A stretch of DNA of 64,000 bases from Lytechinus pictus (Eukaryota; Echinodermata; Echinoidea; Temnopleuroida; Toxopneustidae): the NCBI RefSeq assembly GCF_037042905.1, contig NC_087258.1:992001-1056000 (forward strand), written 5' to 3'. A model generated the notes under the pieces. It made no database searches. It saw only the letters and a list, made by a program, of their open reading frames with translations, and had not been told where the DNA came from. Of the stretch, positions 11,813 to 21,819 are shown piece by piece (positions within the stretch are counted from its first letter, which is position 1; each line of letters starts with the position of its first letter). The position numbers and the translations under genes are program-made.

Positions 11813-13498
11813 TTATGCATTGGAGTCGAAGGTAACGTAGACGTCATTTTCGACGTAATAACTAAGTTTTCTACCCGGCTCATCGTTCTCTTTACTCCTT
11901 CCCTCGTCGATGTCGACTTCGTCTTCTGTAATTGGTATAAACGATGAAGTTCTATCGGTGCGGGTATGACCGTTTTGACGACCTCGGATAAGCGAGGGGA
12001 TTCTCTTCGAGCTATCAATACGAAGGACATCGGACGATATTTTGTCTCCGTCGTAGATATCGTGTTGCGAGTAGACGTTAAAATGGACGTCCATGTTTAC
12101 GGGGTTGTCGTGACTCATGTCGCCAAAGGCCATGACGGGGTTGATGGCGATGATAGGATCTTTATCACGTAGTCGACAGCGTACGATGCCGATTATTATG
12201 GCGATGAGGATGATGAAAGCGACGCCACCGCAGACTGCGATGGTGATGATGAGATTGAGGCTTAACGGAGACGCGGATGTTGGGATGCTATCCGGTCTTG
12301 GTAAATACAAACACCATGTAGTAGGTTGTGGTTCTGGAGTGGTAGGCATGGTATGTATGGTAGGACGCTTGGTGATTAGGGTACTTCTTCCTGGGTCTTC
12401 AGTCCTTGGTGACGTCTCAGGAGCAGATGTCACCTCAAACCTTGCGGCCAAAGATGTACCCAATCCCACTCCATTTCTCCGCGCTCTACAAAAGAGAGTC
12501 CCTGATTGATCAGGCCGAAGGTTCCTGATTGTAAATACAGAGCTTCTACTTTCATTGTAGTTTGTGAATTCAAGTTGGTCATTATCAAACTTAGTAGTAC
12601 CAGAAACGAACCAACCAACGGTGTAACCCTTCAAACTGATCTCACACATGAAACTGATATTCCCTCCTACTTCTGCTTCCTGCCTTAGTGGACTCACCGA
12701 AAGCAAGGGCATCTGACACGACAATCCTTCCTCTTCACAATTCTGGACATTGTCACCACACGAAAAGGCACACACTGGATGTGCCGTAAGAGCTCGCTGT
12801 ACGTCCAAAACAAGACTTGTTGAATATGTGTTATTATTTTTCATCTGTATGTTCTCGTTTCCTGGCCAATCTAAAGAGCCCAATGAGTAGGTAAACATGT
12901 CTGTTGTGCACATGAACATTATGTGATCGCTTGGCAAGAAAACATCTTCGCTTGTCATGTTTGAGGAGCAAGTTGGCACCACCAACGATGGCGTCATCGA
13001 AGTTGTCGGAATCGTACTTGGTATGGTAGTCATCATGGTCAATGTCGTAGTCGAGGGCTCCTCTGCGACCCGAAGATAAATCGTTCCGTTTTCTCGATAC
13101 TCTCCTCGACAGATATAAAGCCCTTCGTCGGTGCTTCTAATATTGGAAATTGATAAGCGCGAAGAATAGCAATGCTCATCTTGTATTTTTCCTGGAACAA
13201 ACGTACAAGGGGCAAGATGATTCTTAATCATAACTCTATCATCACCTTGCAAAACGGCGTCATCTTTTAACCAACTCAGTTGATTCCTTGAATGTTCAGT
13301 ATCAGTAACGCAATATAAAATCAGGTTGTCTCCAATATTTAAGGTTTTTCCTGTTTCATTTTCCTGTAAGGAACGACTGCACATGCCGATGCCATCTGTT
13401 TGTGCTTGAGTACCAAGATGATTGGCGTCTTGCATTGCTAAGACGTTTAGAAGGAGCCACATGCACCTTACACAGAGTCGTTGCAAATTGATCTTCAT
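11813..13498 (-). CDS. Single-exon Ig-domain transmembrane receptor (paralogue 1)
   Basis: A 561-residue type I membrane protein, function unknown, probably a cell-surface recognition or adhesion receptor. A hydrophobic leader lies at residues 13-22; Met13 is an alternative start. Ig-like domain 1 has C63, W76 and a classic DEGLYIC ending at C130. Domain 2 has C197, W211, C243 and C247, followed by C254 and C261. Domain 3 has C285, W296 and C337 after DQSGTLF. A Thr/Pro-rich stalk (about 358-412) precedes a membrane helix at about 413-438. The tail has Y476, Y482, a YVEN site at Y548 (fits the Tyr-x-Asn rule for Grb2-type SH2 domains) and YVTF at Y554. An in-frame TGA lies just upstream of the ATG; a TTTCCAG before it could be the acceptor of a 5' UTR intron. 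Domain order and cysteine spacing match the gene at 19578-21632. Confidence 0.88.
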   Translation of the reverse strand: MKINLQRLCVRCMWLLLNVLAMQDANHLGTQAQTDGIGMCSRSLQENETGKTLNIGDNLILYCVTDTEHSRNQLSWLKDDAVLQGDDRVMIKNHLAPCTFVPGKIQDEHCYSSRLSISNIRSTDEGLYICRGEYRENGTIYLRVAEEPSTTTLTMMTTIPSTIPTTSMTPSLVVPTCSSNMTSEDVFLPSDHIMFMCTTDMFTYSLGSLDWPGNENIQMKNNNTYSTSLVLDVQRALTAHPVCAFSCGDNVQNCEEEGLSCQMPLLSVSPLRQEAEVGGNISFMCEISLKGYTVGWFVSGTTKFDNDQLEFTNYNESRSSVFTIRNLRPDQSGTLFCRARRNGVGLGTSLAARFEVTSAPETSPRTEDPGRSTLITKRPTIHTMPTTPEPQPTTWCLYLPRPDSIPTSASPLSLNLIITIAVCGGVAFIILIAIIIGIVRCRLRDKDPIIAINPVMAFGDMSHDNPVNMDVHFNVYSQHDIYDGDKISSDVLRIDSSKRIPSLIRGRQNGHTRTDRTSSFIPITEDEVDIDEGRSKENDEPGRKLSYYVENDVYVTFDSNA

Positions 13499-13665
13499 CT
13501 TGAGAACTGGAAATTGATATCAAACCTTTCCTGACTATTTCGTGTGACCAACCATACGAGACTGATAAACAGTAGGGTCCGTAAGTAAAATCTGTATATG
13601 AGTAACCCCAAATCTCTATTGTCAACCTGTGTCCGACTCCCACAATACCTGTACACAATAGCTGT

Positions 13666-13675
13666 CCATATAAGG
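13666..13675. promoter_or_regulatory. Candidate CArG box upstream of Ig receptor 1
   Basis: CCATATAAGG fits CC(A/T)6GG exactly and lies about 170 bp upstream of the ATG of the 561-aa gene. CArG boxes bind SRF/MADS factors; the same bases could also act as a TATA-like element. Ten-base matches occur by chance, so this is only a candidate. Confidence 0.25.
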
Positions 13676-13699
13676 CAGTCAGTTCTTAAATATTAACAT

Positions 13700-14263
13700 C
13701 CAGAAAAAAGGAGAGAAAAAAAATCAAGGACCATTTACAAAGGGTTGAATTTGTGACGTAATGACGTACTACAATAGTTCGTTTCCACTGAAGCGCATCC
13801 AAGAAGTATTTTTTTTCGACTTTACTTCGTTTTCTGGAGAGTAGAAGGGATACCTCCTACCGTTATTCTCGACAAGACTTTCTATAATTATAGTGGTGCA
13901 ATTGCCTGAGTTTCACCTTTCCGAGCCCAGTTGATTTCCTCTCTTATATACTTGTACAAACATTCTTCTTTAATTGACAGTATTTCAAGATGTATAAATA
14001 AGGCCATGACAAAATTCTTGTCTTAAAAATAAAATTTCAACTATTCCATGCATAAGTTTTGTATTTCTGGAATAATCTTAATGGTACGAAAGAATGTTTC
14101 TAAATAAACTGGACTTGAAATATAACAAAAATTAATTAATAATGTTCCACAACATATTTTTCTTAATTATATATATTTTATTTTTGACGAGTGAGTGTGG
14201 CAAAGACTATCATCAAATTGAAAATAAAAACACACTTTGAAAAAAGAAAACATAAACGACAGC
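13700..14263. other. Non-coding, upstream of Ig receptor 1
   Basis: AT-rich intergenic DNA between the receptor's 5' side and the fold-back element. Nothing else recognised. Confidence 0.5.
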
Positions 14264-14273
14264 GGCCTGTACC

Positions 14274-15738
14274 AGGCGCGTAGCCAGGGGGGGGGGGGCG
14301 GTGGGGGCGGTCGCCCCCCCCCCAAAAAAAAAAAAACGTCCCCAAAAAGAAAAAAAAGAAGGGAAAAAGAGAGGAGAAAAGGGAGAGGGAAGGGAGGAAA
14401 GGGAAGAAAGGTAGCTTTGTGTTTTGTTTTTTTCTCAAAAGAGAATTAAACTCCTTCACTCTTGCTCTAAATATGAATTTTGCTTCCGCGCTGCGCGCGG
14501 TTAAAGGACACTAAAATATTGAAGTTCTCCTTTGTTTCCCCCACCCTTTCTCTAACCCTGTTTTTGCACCTCAGCTATATGTGTTTCTTGCCAGTTAAAG
14601 TTCAAATGTATACATTAGGGCATGGAATTAGAGTAAAGTTATATCGAAGTATATGAAGTTATCTTTTTTTGATTGATCACGCAACTTCTGGCCGGGTCGG
14701 TTCCGGGCGGGTAAAATCTTTATATCAATTTCTGCCGTCACCTCCATAAAGTCAACTTCTCCCGCTTTTCAGCTCATTACTAAACAACCATAATTTTGGG
14801 GCAAACAGTTTCCTGATTTAAAAGAGGAAGGTATAAAATTCGTGTCGTATATACTAAATAACAAAGTACAATATTTTTTTATCAAATTCTATTAAACTTC
14901 ATGTCATTTCCCTGCACATTCATCTCCTGTCATGTTTTGCGCCCTCAGTTTGAAATTTTGAATGACACCTAAGTTTCTTTTTAATTCAAAATGAAGCGCT
15001 TCAGGATTAGTCAAAGAAATTAGGCATCCTTTTTTATATAATTTCAATAAATCACAGAAGTTTCAACTTTTTGTGCATTATTTTCTTTGTAATGAAGTTC
15101 AATAATCTTAGAAAATCAATTGAATTAGAGCCGATGGGGTATTAGAGATAGGCCTATCTGCATTTCATGAAACGTCCGCCCTTTGAAATTTCAGAGTTTC
15201 ATTGCTCTGCGCGGGGAGGAATATCTTCCTCCTGGTATATACATTTCTTCTCCTCTGTTTTGCGAGTTAAAGATATGCACTGTCGCTAAATTGTTTGTAA
15301 TCAAACCTGATCTTTCCAAGGAAAGTAATCAATATATCTTTGAGAATACCCGTTTCTCGGGACCCTTTTCATGGCAAAAAAATTGATAAAACGCTTTAGC
15401 TTCCGCGCTTTGCGCGGGGTTATTATTATTTTAATTTCCTCCATTGCCTTTTTTGTGCGTTCACAATCACTTTTGAAAGCAAGGTTCATGAAAACGAGGT
15501 TCAAAAGCACAATATAGTCAACTGAATTGGAGCTGATATAGGTACTAGAGACAAGAGAGACGGCTCCTTTTCATTTTAATTTATGAAACACCAAAAGCTT
15601 CGCGCTTCGCAAGGGAGGGGGGAACTCCCCCTCCCTGCACCCACCCCCTAGGGAGCGCGCTTCGCGCGCTCTGTAAGTGTTGGCGAGCTTCGCGTGCATT
15701 TACCGCCCCCTCCAAAATGAAATCCTGGCTACGCGGTT
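14274..15738. mobile_element. Fold-back DNA element, 1.47 kb, 10-bp target duplication
   Basis: Terminal inverted repeats are AGGCGCGTAGCCAGG (14274-14288) and, read inverted, AACCGCGTAGCCAGG (15724-15738), 13 of 15 matching. An exact 10-bp direct repeat GGCCTGTACC flanks it at 14264-14273 and 15739-15748. Just inside the left end is a G-run meeting a C-run. The interior has two or three diverged copies of a module of about 430 bp, each leading to a CpG-rich palindrome such as CTTCCGCGCTGCGCGCGG. No transposase is present. A 9-10 bp target duplication fits Mutator-like elements, but other superfamilies cannot be excluded. Confidence 0.75.
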
Positions 15739-15749
15739 GGCCTGTACCC

Positions 15750-16353
15750 CCACGCCTGCTCACCCATTAATTTTACAGACCTTTCGAGGTTTTCGAGCCA
15801 TTAGAACTGCATCGACTCTACGTTGGAGTTGAGGTTAAAAAAAAAATACATGTCTCTGTATCATAGTTCAACAATTCTTTCCCTTTGACATGTAGGTGTA
15901 ATTTAAATGATGAAGTTTCTGTGTACTGAATGATGTCTTATCATATAGTATTTTTACTTTGGCTGAGAGGATTGATAAGTGAAAGAAATTCAGAAAGTTA
16001 GAAGGAAAGAAAAACAAAGAGAAAAAGGGCCATTGAGTTACAAGTAATCACAGCGCTCAAACTGCCTCTTCAAAATACAATAGAGTAAGCAAGGAGGCCA
16101 TTCCATTCCAGTCACCAAAAGTAAATTGTTATTACAAGGGTGTCAAATTTTTTTTATAATAAAACTATGACCATGAACTGAAAAGTTCTTTATTTTCCCT
16201 TGATTAGAAATTGGACGTGGTTCGTGGTGAAAAAAAAATGATTTTAACAGGAATAATCATCCTTCTCGTATTTGAAGGAGATGTCTCCATGGAAACGAGA
16301 ATGGTACCGGTACTGATGCTGTTCACTCTCCCCTCTCTCCCCCCCCCCTCTCA

Positions 16354-16385
<32 letters not shown>

Positions 16386-18280
16386 CCCCTCTCTCTCTCT
16401 TTCTCTCTCTTTTTCTTTGTCACTCACTCTTTGGGGTGGCGAAATCTAAGGAATACTAAACTAGTATAGACTCGTTCCTTTTCAATGGATTAACCATTAT
16501 ACAGGCTGCTTTTCAATAGCGCCAATGAATCTGAAATATATAAATGGCATATATTGTAAACAGCGTACCTGCAGGATTGTATTGTAACTGATTGGTCTCA
16601 GATAAATGCTTTGTCCGTGGCAAGCACTTTATTAAAACATTGTTGAAAATTTTCCCACGTTAGTCATTCAAGCTTTGCATTTGTTATCTTTAAGTTATTC
16701 ATATGGGCTTGGAATATGTGTGATATTTTCTTAATATTATTCATATTATGATCATATTATGTGGACCTTTGACGATGCTTAATCGTATGAATGCACATCT
16801 GGCATTCAGATCAAATCAGAATTTAAGTCAACAATAATCTAATGCTAGTATTCACCACCCCTCCCTCACATCATTCTTTCTCATTCCACTCTTGCCGCTC
16901 CCTCTCTTCTGCCCATGTCACCCTTATTTCTTTCCATTTCTCCCCCGCTCTCTGCCCTTATTCTTCTCAGGGTTTTTGTGTTTACTTGTATAAAACATTA
17001 TGGTTCAAAGGTATGTTGATATAAACTGACTTTTAATGAATGCAAGATCAACACGAACAACGACTGGATGAAGCTTAAGACTGAACGAACCTTTTCGATT
17101 AACATTGGTAGGCAGGAGAGAAAGTAAAAATGACTGTTCATTTACATTGCTAACATAATTCCAGGAGATTATTGATAGATATTTTTCTAACCGATGCATA
17201 GATTAACAAGTTGTGATATATAAATAGATAATTATTTATATACATGTAGATTTGAGAGTTTTAAAAGAAGAATCTCATGTAAATATTGCACAAAAGAAGT
17301 TGAAGCAGATTCCCATGAGGCCATAGAATATACGTTTTGAACATGTTGAAGGCGTATGTGTGGATGAGTGAGTATGTGTGGGTGTGTGTGTGCGGGGGGG
17401 GGGGCACTCGTAACCAGACACTCGGGGCATTTATATCGTCCAAATTTCAAATGGTGTCGGTCTACATGGTAAAATTTTAAGCCCATTTAAATATCTGGTT
17501 TTTTTTACATCACCACAAGTGTGTTGTAAATAAAAATTTACTCAAAACCTGAATACAGAAAGGTAAAAGAAGCAGGCATGTCATGTGTCAGTTACAGGAC
17601 AAATATTATGTTTAAAAAAAAAATTGAATCTTGTCTATTTTTGCAACGTTTTCTGGTACCATCATAAGAACATATTGCTCTAATTCTTTTAATGCATTAT
17701 CATTGAATGCGTTTTGCTGAGTTATTACTTTTCGTGACCAATAAAATTAACATAGCTACATAACCGCTGCGGTTGATCTTCAAATTCCATCGCCATCAAT
17801 CCCAAATTGTTCTATTTAACCTATTTATTTTCGTTTTTTTTTTGGGGTGGCGAAAATGAGATTATCCCCAACCTTAAATAAGACGCCGACACGCCATTTC
17901 GTTTAGCAGTATCGCCTGAATTGTAGTTTCATTTGAAACCAGAAAGCACTGGTTTGTTACAATGACATGTGTGAAGAAAAACAACCCAACTATTCACTCC
18001 TGTATCTTTATACATTTTTTATTGATTTACAGTACGCTTGATGTCTAGGAAATTCACAAAATGCCAGTGTGTCATCATTTTGTCTAAAGTCCGCAACTGT
18101 GAAAGAAAAACAAATGGATGTATAATGGTCGCCGGAACTACAGAAGCTTTCTAGACTAAAGAAACATAGGTAATTATCTTCTTTTAAAATGTACAAGATG
18201 ACGTAGGGAGATATAGAAACTAGGTGAAAAGAAAAGAAGAATTATTGTAATGAAGGAGAGATACATGCATAAAGTAGACA
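15750..18280. other. Non-coding DNA with simple repeats
   Basis: No gene recognised. Contains a CT-rich microsatellite at about 16320-16420 and a GT tract ending in a G-run at about 17360-17403. Short open frames are not supported by any domain. Confidence 0.5.
16320..16420. repeat. CT-rich microsatellite
   Basis: Interrupted C-runs followed by long CT dinucleotide repeats. Confidence 0.9.
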
Positions 18281-18283
18281 GGG

Positions 18284-18374
18284 AGATAGATAGATAGTTA
18301 GATAGGAAGATAGATAGATAGATAAATAGATATATATATAGGTAGGTAGGTAGATAAGTAGGTAGGTAGGTAGG

Positions 18375-18465
<91 letters not shown>

Positions 18466-18521
18466 GTAGGTAGGTAGGTAGGTAGGTAGGTAGGTAGATA
18501 GATAGATAGAGAGAGAGAGAG
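18284..18521. repeat. GATA/GGTA tetranucleotide microsatellite
   Basis: About 240 bp of GATA repeats with GGTA blocks on both sides and a short GA tail. Long open frames on the minus strand (YLSI and YLPT type) are repeat artefacts. Confidence 0.95.
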
Positions 18522-18524
18522 CTG

Positions 18525-19395
18525 GGGATGAGTGAGGGATGGGGATTAGAAGAAGGGATATTGATGAGGGTAAGCGAAAGAGAGAGGGGGTAGAATGATT
18601 TAGAGAAAGAGAAGAAAAATAGCAAATGATGCAAATAAGCGAGATCTTATCTATCAATTGAAATACCATTTAAATTGACAATATCGTTATTCATTAATGT
18701 CGAAAAACTACTGGAACACTATCCATGTATGTCTCTATTTTGTATTTTATATCATATTCTTGACAAGAATTCTTCAATTTTAAACACAAATTAACGATTT
18801 TGACCAGCAAAAACGAAAAGTATAATGTTTCACAATGAGTTTTTTTACTACATTTTTTACACTCATATTCAGCTCATCAATCTGCCTATACAGTTAAAGA
18901 AATTATCTTCAGTTCAAATGAATAAATAATATGAGTTCTAGCATGCCTAGTCAACTGCCAACTTTCGGAAAGGAGTCTAGCAATGACCGATTACCATAAA
19001 TTTCTCAAAGCATGAACAATAACACATTCATGATAAAATTAATCCATATTCCCTGGCTATTTAATCATTCAAAACTATTGAATTTTGTAAATGTATAGTT
19101 ATCGTCTAATATCATTTTAAAATTGATGTTTAAACTTTATAAAATAATTAATTAAAACATACAAATCAAGAAATGGAGCATTTCATACAAAGTAAATTTC
19201 GATATATAAGAGAACACATCATTTGAAAGACTATAGACGTTACATCAAATAAGATTTGACTCAAGTCTCTGCAATAAACAAGAAAATGAACCCCGACCTG
19301 CCTGAGCTTAAATGCCGTCTTCATCTGTAAGTCTACATTCATGTTTTACTGTATCACTGTATCAAGAAAATCAATGATATAAAATACAATTTCCA
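18525..19395. other. Non-coding, downstream of Ig receptor 2
   Basis: AT-rich DNA, nothing recognised. Confidence 0.5.
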
Positions 19396-19396
19396 C

Positions 19397-19402
19397 TTTA
19401 TT
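19397..19402 (-). other. Candidate polyadenylation signal AATAAA (Ig receptor 2)
   Basis: AATAAA on the minus strand 176 bp beyond the stop codon of the 684-aa gene. Position fits a short 3' UTR; not proven. Confidence 0.3.
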
Positions 19403-19577
19403 TTAAGCACCCATTCACATGTTTTCTTTTCACTTCTTTAAGGAGACACTAACTTACAATGCTCATGCATTTAATCATTTGGTTTAATAAACAGATAAGT
19501 AAGATTAACGAATTAAATTCACCATGCTTAGAAACAATATCAATAAACTCATTACTGAGGAATATTCACTTAAATTA

Positions 19578-21632
19578 TTACAAAACCGTACTTATAATAC
19601 CGTGTACTACTCGAGTTCCACCACCTAGTTCTGGGTCAGGATAATGCTCGTAATATCCTTGGTCAATTGATCCATTATGACGTGGGAACGTACCCTGGTA
19701 AGATCCAGCTGAGTTTGGTTTTGAAGGAATGGATGCGTACATATCTGAGTCTTTTTCAAATGCTGGATTATCGAATGAATTATCATCAACATCATCATCC
19801 GCATCTAAGTCGGGTATGGGAAGGAGATAACCGGAAGGCTCATCAGCTTCGTCTGATTTGTCTTCAGTTGGTCCACTCATTTCCTTAGCGTCTTTGCCTC
19901 CGAGAACAGTCTGCATGTCGTAGGCATTGAACGGAGATGGCGCCTGCGAATCTAACATTGCAGCATCCCTGCGGAGTCTCCCGCGCTTCTCCGCGGAGGC
20001 ATTCCTTCGAATCAATAAGCAGGTGAAGCAAATGATGAGGACGATTAGGAAAATGGATATCGTTATGACTATCGAAATGATTTCAGCGACACTTACTCCT
20101 GCTGAACTGTTCTCTCCCAGGTCTGGAGTTGGCGTTTCCATTGATGCATTTACCGTACGCACAGGTGCCTGTGTCGATGGTTGTGAAGTGACTGGTGTAG
20201 TGTGCATCCTCGTGGTAGCTGCGTTGGAAGGGTCTGCTGCGAGCGTTGTAGCAGGTGTCGTAATTACGGTAGTAGCAGTTGTCGCAGAAACAGAAGTGGC
20301 AAGAGTGGTCGTAGGCACGACAGTGATAGGAGTTTTCGTAGAAACAGAACTAGCAGGGGTGGTTGCCGCTTTTGTAGTTGCAGATATTGTTGTAGGAGCA
20401 GTGGTGCTAGAGACGGGTGTGGTTGTGACAGGCATAGTTAAAGTTGAAGGAGGGGATGGTGGTGGTGGCGGTGGTGGTGGTGTTATGAATGGAGTGGAGG
20501 AGTACTGTTGAGAAGTATTCTGCCCAACGGTTGATACAGAAGGTATGGTTGTAAGCATACTAGTAAGTTCAGTCCCAGAATTTGGCGAAATCACCGTATT
20601 GTTAGAAATGGCAGTTTCTGTCATCATCGTTGTAGCTGCATTCAGAGTAGTAGTTTCCGCAACAACTAGCAATGTACTTACGATCTCAGTGAGAATTTCG
20701 CTTGAACCGATTTTCTTTAGAGAACATTGGAACTGTGTCCCATTACTAGCAGGATCCATATCCATAAGTATGAGAACACACGTAGTATTGTCATCAGAAC
20801 ATTCTATATTCATAGCTGTTCCTTGAATGTTGGCAGGAATGTTCCACCCTACCGTGTGGTTACGGATGGATGTGTCACAGGTGAAGTTTGCATCGCCACC
20901 TGCTCCAATTCGCTGTGACACCGGGTAAGCCGTGAATGGTGCACCGACAGAACAGTTCCGCGCACCACCAGAAACACAGTTATCATGACTCTTATTACAT
21001 GCAGCAGAGCAAGTAAAGGTTGATCCAAGCACTTCGAATGTTGCTGCGAGGTCCAGAAGACTAATCGTAAACTCCCCGCTCCTTGAAACATTCTCGACTC
21101 CACCTTGAATCATTGATCCCCATGTAGGTGACCAAGGAGGATTGCCAGTCTGTGTTCGACATGTCAATGTGATAGTGGCATCGCTATTTTCAGAATCGCC
21201 AACTTGTAGATCAGCGTGACACATCGGATATATGTTATCCGGTAGAACGATTATGTTCAACGGTGTTGATGTGTCGTTATTGATGCGGCAGGTAAACTCT
21301 CCTCCGTCATCCGGAGACACACCAAAAATACCCATACCGTAGTTGAAGCAACCATCGCCAACATCCACTTCGCCTGGTAATAACACCCGAGGGTCTTCCA
21401 CAAACTTAGTGCTCCCCATCACCAGAAGAGTTTCTCCATGGAACCAGGACGCCCTCTCGAAGTTGGCCGAACTGACCTTGCAGTAGAATATGAGAAAGTC
21501 TCCCGATTCCGGTGAAAAGTTGGATGTCGACACTGATAGTTCACTGGTGCACTGGGCAGAGATTTTCTGGACTACGAGAGAGACCGTGGCCATTATAAAG
21601 GGCATAAATTGGCAATATGCTGAGAACCCCAT
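19578..21632 (-). CDS. Ig-domain transmembrane receptor with mucin-like stalk (paralogue 2)
   Basis: A 684-residue type I membrane protein, function unknown. The ATG at 21632 is chosen because it starts a good signal peptide (MGFSAYCQFMPFIMATVSLV, cleavage likely after SAQ); the frame stays open to an ATG at 21815, which would add 61 residues that fit no leader. Numbered from 21632: Ig domain 1 has C51, W63 and C115; domain 2 has C158, C208, C212, C219 and C227; domain 3 has C252, W263 and C303. Residues of about 325-510 are a Thr/Ser/Pro-rich, mucin-like stalk with an eight-proline run at 385-392. A membrane helix lies at about 516-541. The acidic tail has YDMQ at Y571, YLLP at Y602, an NPAF motif at 622-625 and YASI at Y632. 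It is paralogous to the gene at 11813-13498, with a much longer stalk and an unrelated-looking tail. Confidence 0.87.
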   Translation of the reverse strand: MGFSAYCQFMPFIMATVSLVVQKISAQCTSELSVSTSNFSPESGDFLIFYCKVSSANFERASWFHGETLLVMGSTKFVEDPRVLLPGEVDVGDGCFNYGMGIFGVSPDDGGEFTCRINNDTSTPLNIIVLPDNIYPMCHADLQVGDSENSDATITLTCRTQTGNPPWSPTWGSMIQGGVENVSRSGEFTISLLDLAATFEVLGSTFTCSAACNKSHDNCVSGGARNCSVGAPFTAYPVSQRIGAGGDANFTCDTSIRNHTVGWNIPANIQGTAMNIECSDDNTTCVLILMDMDPASNGTQFQCSLKKIGSSEILTEIVSTLLVVAETTTLNAATTMMTETAISNNTVISPNSGTELTSMLTTIPSVSTVGQNTSQQYSSTPFITPPPPPPPPSPPSTLTMPVTTTPVSSTTAPTTISATTKAATTPASSVSTKTPITVVPTTTLATSVSATTATTVITTPATTLAADPSNAATTRMHTTPVTSQPSTQAPVRTVNASMETPTPDLGENSSAGVSVAEIISIVITISIFLIVLIICFTCLLIRRNASAEKRGRLRRDAAMLDSQAPSPFNAYDMQTVLGGKDAKEMSGPTEDKSDEADEPSGYLLPIPDLDADDDVDDNSFDNPAFEKDSDMYASIPSKPNSAGSYQGTFPRHNGSIDQGYYEHYPDPELGGGTRVVHGIISTVL

Positions 21633-21819
21633 TTTACCAGTAATATTGGTCTGGTAAAATCGCATTAAACCAGTCTGTTTACTACTTAAAGAGTGCCAGA
21701 AGTTTAGCTGTTGAAAAAACTGTTTGTTGCAGACCAGTGGGTATTGCAGTATTATCGAAAGTTCAACAAAAATGTTTTTTGGGAAGATTTGTCCAACTCG
21801 TATTGATTTTGACAATCAA

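Noticed and set aside
18242..18669. Long minus-strand frames of 123 and 130 codons
   Set aside because: They translate the GATA/GGTA microsatellite and have no other content.
19927..20511. Plus-strand 194-codon valine/glycine-rich frame
   Set aside because: Antisense shadow of the Thr/Pro stalk of Ig receptor 2.
21633..21815. 61-residue N-terminal extension of Ig receptor 2
   Set aside because: The extension has no leader character, whereas the Met at 21632 begins a good signal peptide.
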